Shown: positions 43,026 through 43,277 of the stretch, one piece after another | Position numbering within the stretch: position 1 is the first letter of the stretch | Layout of the letters: each line of letters starts with the position of its first letter | DNA from: an uncultured Oscillospiraceae bacterium | GTDB lineage: Bacteria > Bacillota_A > Clostridia > Oscillospirales > Oscillospiraceae | Direction: 5' to 3' | DNA: 43,277 nucleotides | Assembly (NCBI GenBank): GCA_934635515.1 | Contig: CAKTZK010000002.1 | Location: forward strand, 1-43,277 | The notes under the pieces: model-generated | What the model saw: the letters and a program-made list of their open reading frames with translations, nothing else | The model's database searches: none | What the model was told of the DNA's origin: nothing | Made by a program: the position numbers and the translations under genes

Positions 43026-43277
43026 TTACTGAGCAGCCTTAGCGGCCTTGATGGACTCGATAAGCTCGGGAACGACCTTGAACAGGTCGCCCACGATACC
43101 GTAGTCGGCCACCTCAAAGATGGGAGCGGTATCGTTCTTGTTCACAGCGATGATGCACTCGGAGTCCTGCATACCGGCCTTGTGCTGGATGGCGCCGGAA
43201 ATGCCCAGGGCGATATAAACCTTGGGATGCACGGTCTTACCGGTCTGGCCCACCTGGTGGTCAGCGGTGATCCAGCC
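43026..43277 (-). CDS. etfA: Electron transfer flavoprotein alpha subunit, C-terminal part
   Basis: 83 codons of the 3' end are visible; the gene continues past the right edge. The sequence [19 protein letters not shown], then [20 protein letters not shown] and [18 protein letters not shown], is the FAD-binding C-terminal domain of EtfA. ETF passes electrons from acyl-CoA dehydrogenases or in flavin-based bifurcation in anaerobes. An etfB gene and acyl-CoA dehydrogenase would be expected beyond the window. Confidence 0.95.
   Translation of the reverse strand, partial: GWITADHQVGQTGKTVHPKVYIALGISGAIQHKAGMQDSECIIAVNKNDTAPIFEVADYGIVGDLFKVVPELIESIKAAKAAQ

Noticed and set aside
1..43277. tRNA, rRNA, CRISPR, toxin-antitoxin or phage structural genes
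   Set aside because: None could be recognised in either strand; a tRNA or CRISPR scanner would be needed to exclude short or degraded cases.

Overview
The window looks like chromosomal DNA of a GC-rich anaerobic gut-type Firmicute (class Clostridia, probably Oscillospiraceae-like). The reasons are strong AGGAGG-type ribosome binding sites with 4-bp ATGA/GTGA gene overlaps, Gram-positive-type surface proteins, several classic Firmicute leader RNAs (T-box, cyclic-di-GMP, cobalamin and yybP-ykoY type), and an electron-transfer flavoprotein. The genus call is inference; no rRNA or tRNA gene was seen.

Layout. 1-7.2 kb (minus): an overlapping operon of hybrid histidine kinase, BspA-like leucine-rich surface protein, MoxR ATPase and DUF58 protein (cut by the window edge). 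7.5-10.3 kb (plus): a tryptophan-specifier T-box leader, a YkvI-like transporter and an iron-alcohol-dehydrogenase-family enzyme. 10.3-12.2 kb (minus): a cobalamin riboswitch and terminator in front of a collagen-repeat lipoprotein. 12.3-16 kb (plus): an ABC ATPase and FtsX-type permease pair with a striking aromatic-every-fourth-residue insert. 16.1-23.6 kb (plus): an attenuator-like leader followed by pheA, aroB, aroC, an aroE-aroK fusion, aroQ, aroA and a DAHP synthase. Together these cover every enzymatic step from PEP and erythrose 4-phosphate to chorismate, then to phenylpyruvate.

23.7-36.1 kb (minus): a class I cyclic-di-GMP riboswitch with its own promoter and terminator drives three small membrane-anchored proteins and a 3234-residue beta-helix-type surface protein with more than 20 GLUG-like repeats and no visible anchor. 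36.1-37.7 kb: a large serine recombinase with a coupled 43-residue ORF. 37.8-40.2 kb (minus): MATE exporter, a 103-residue unknown and a DUF1275 protein. 40.4-41.9 kb (minus): a cation/Ca2+ antiporter whose yybP-ykoY (Mn2+) type leader carries a 279-bp palindromic MITE-like element inside the aptamer. 42.1-42.7 kb: a nitroreductase-family protein. The right edge holds the C-terminus of EtfA.

The most noteworthy theme is RNA-based control. At least four recognisable leader RNAs lie in 43 kb, each joined to a sensible but partly unexplored target: Trp with uptake, B12 with a surface lipoprotein, c-di-GMP with a giant surface fibre, and Mn2+ with a cation antiporter. Two observations stand out as possibly new: the c-di-GMP-controlled giant surface assembly, and the mobile-element-bearing Mn2+ riboswitch. 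All homology calls were made by eye from motifs; no database was searched.
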